DNA of 5,998 bases from Methylococcaceae bacterium NSM2-1 (GTDB lineage: Bacteria; Pseudomonadota; Gammaproteobacteria; Methylococcales; Methylomonadaceae): NCBI GenBank assembly GCA_002256705.1, contig NQJI01000099.1:1-5998 (forward strand), read 5' to 3'. A model generated the notes under the pieces. The model did not search any database, was not told where the DNA came from, and was given only the letters and a program-made list of their open reading frames with translations. The position numbers were made by a program, and so were the translations under genes. Shown piece after piece: positions 5,969 through 5,998 of the stretch (position 1 is its first letter; each line of letters opens with the position of its first letter).

Positions 5969-5998
5969 AGCGATTCATCGTGGTAATCATGGCCTATT

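Noticed and set aside
5969..5998. The final 30 bases as the start of another gene.
   Set aside because: There is an ATG at about 5990 but no SD sequence, and too little sequence remains to judge.

Overview
The window (5,998 bases) carries four complete protein-coding genes, all on the + strand and closely packed, as expected for a bacterial chromosome. They are a type II-like citrate synthase, a two-gene unit (circularly permuted ATP-grasp fused to an alpha-E domain, then a transglutaminase-like protein), and a stand-alone ParA/MinD-type ATPase. Base composition is moderate by eye and SD sequences are clear. The citrate synthase and the fused ATP-grasp/alpha-E protein look proteobacterial. 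A gammaproteobacterium, perhaps a methanotroph-like one, would fit, but nothing here fixes the genus. I see no rRNA, tRNA, CRISPR array, insertion sequence or phage gene.

Layout. Bases 1-239 are non-coding. They hold a large imperfect inverted repeat whose arms are built from 9-base CACGAAGAG-like units (11-87), a small perfect hairpin (110-130), a second weak hairpin (148-161), and a plausible sigma70 promoter and SD site for the citrate synthase gene gltA (240-1544). The 147-base gap 1545-1691 holds eight tandem copies of the tetranucleotide AGTG. These run directly into a plausible promoter (GTGACA, then TATACT), followed by a short hairpin. The ATP-grasp/alpha-E gene (1692-4262, GTG start) overlaps the transglutaminase-like gene (4259-5200, GTG start) by four bases, so the two are surely one translationally coupled unit. 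After it comes a hairpin plus T-tract resembling an intrinsic terminator (5214-5249). A strongly SD-led ATPase gene follows (5273-5968). The last 30 bases contain nothing I can name.

How the genes relate. gltA is central metabolism and probably an independent unit. The ATP-grasp, alpha-E and transglutaminase domains recur together in many bacteria. They have been proposed, from comparative genomics, to make and process a peptide or amide-linked product, but the substrate is not known to me. Here the first two domains are fused into one 856-residue protein. The downstream ATPase may be an unrelated neighbour: the possible terminator and its own strong SD argue against tight coupling.

The observations most worth a second look are four. 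The tetranucleotide repeat abuts the putative promoter of the ATP-grasp operon. Most of the residues that form the NADH inhibitory site in the E. coli citrate synthase have been replaced. The fused peptide-ligase-like cassette has no visible proteasome-like partner. The 5' inverted repeat is built from 9-mers.
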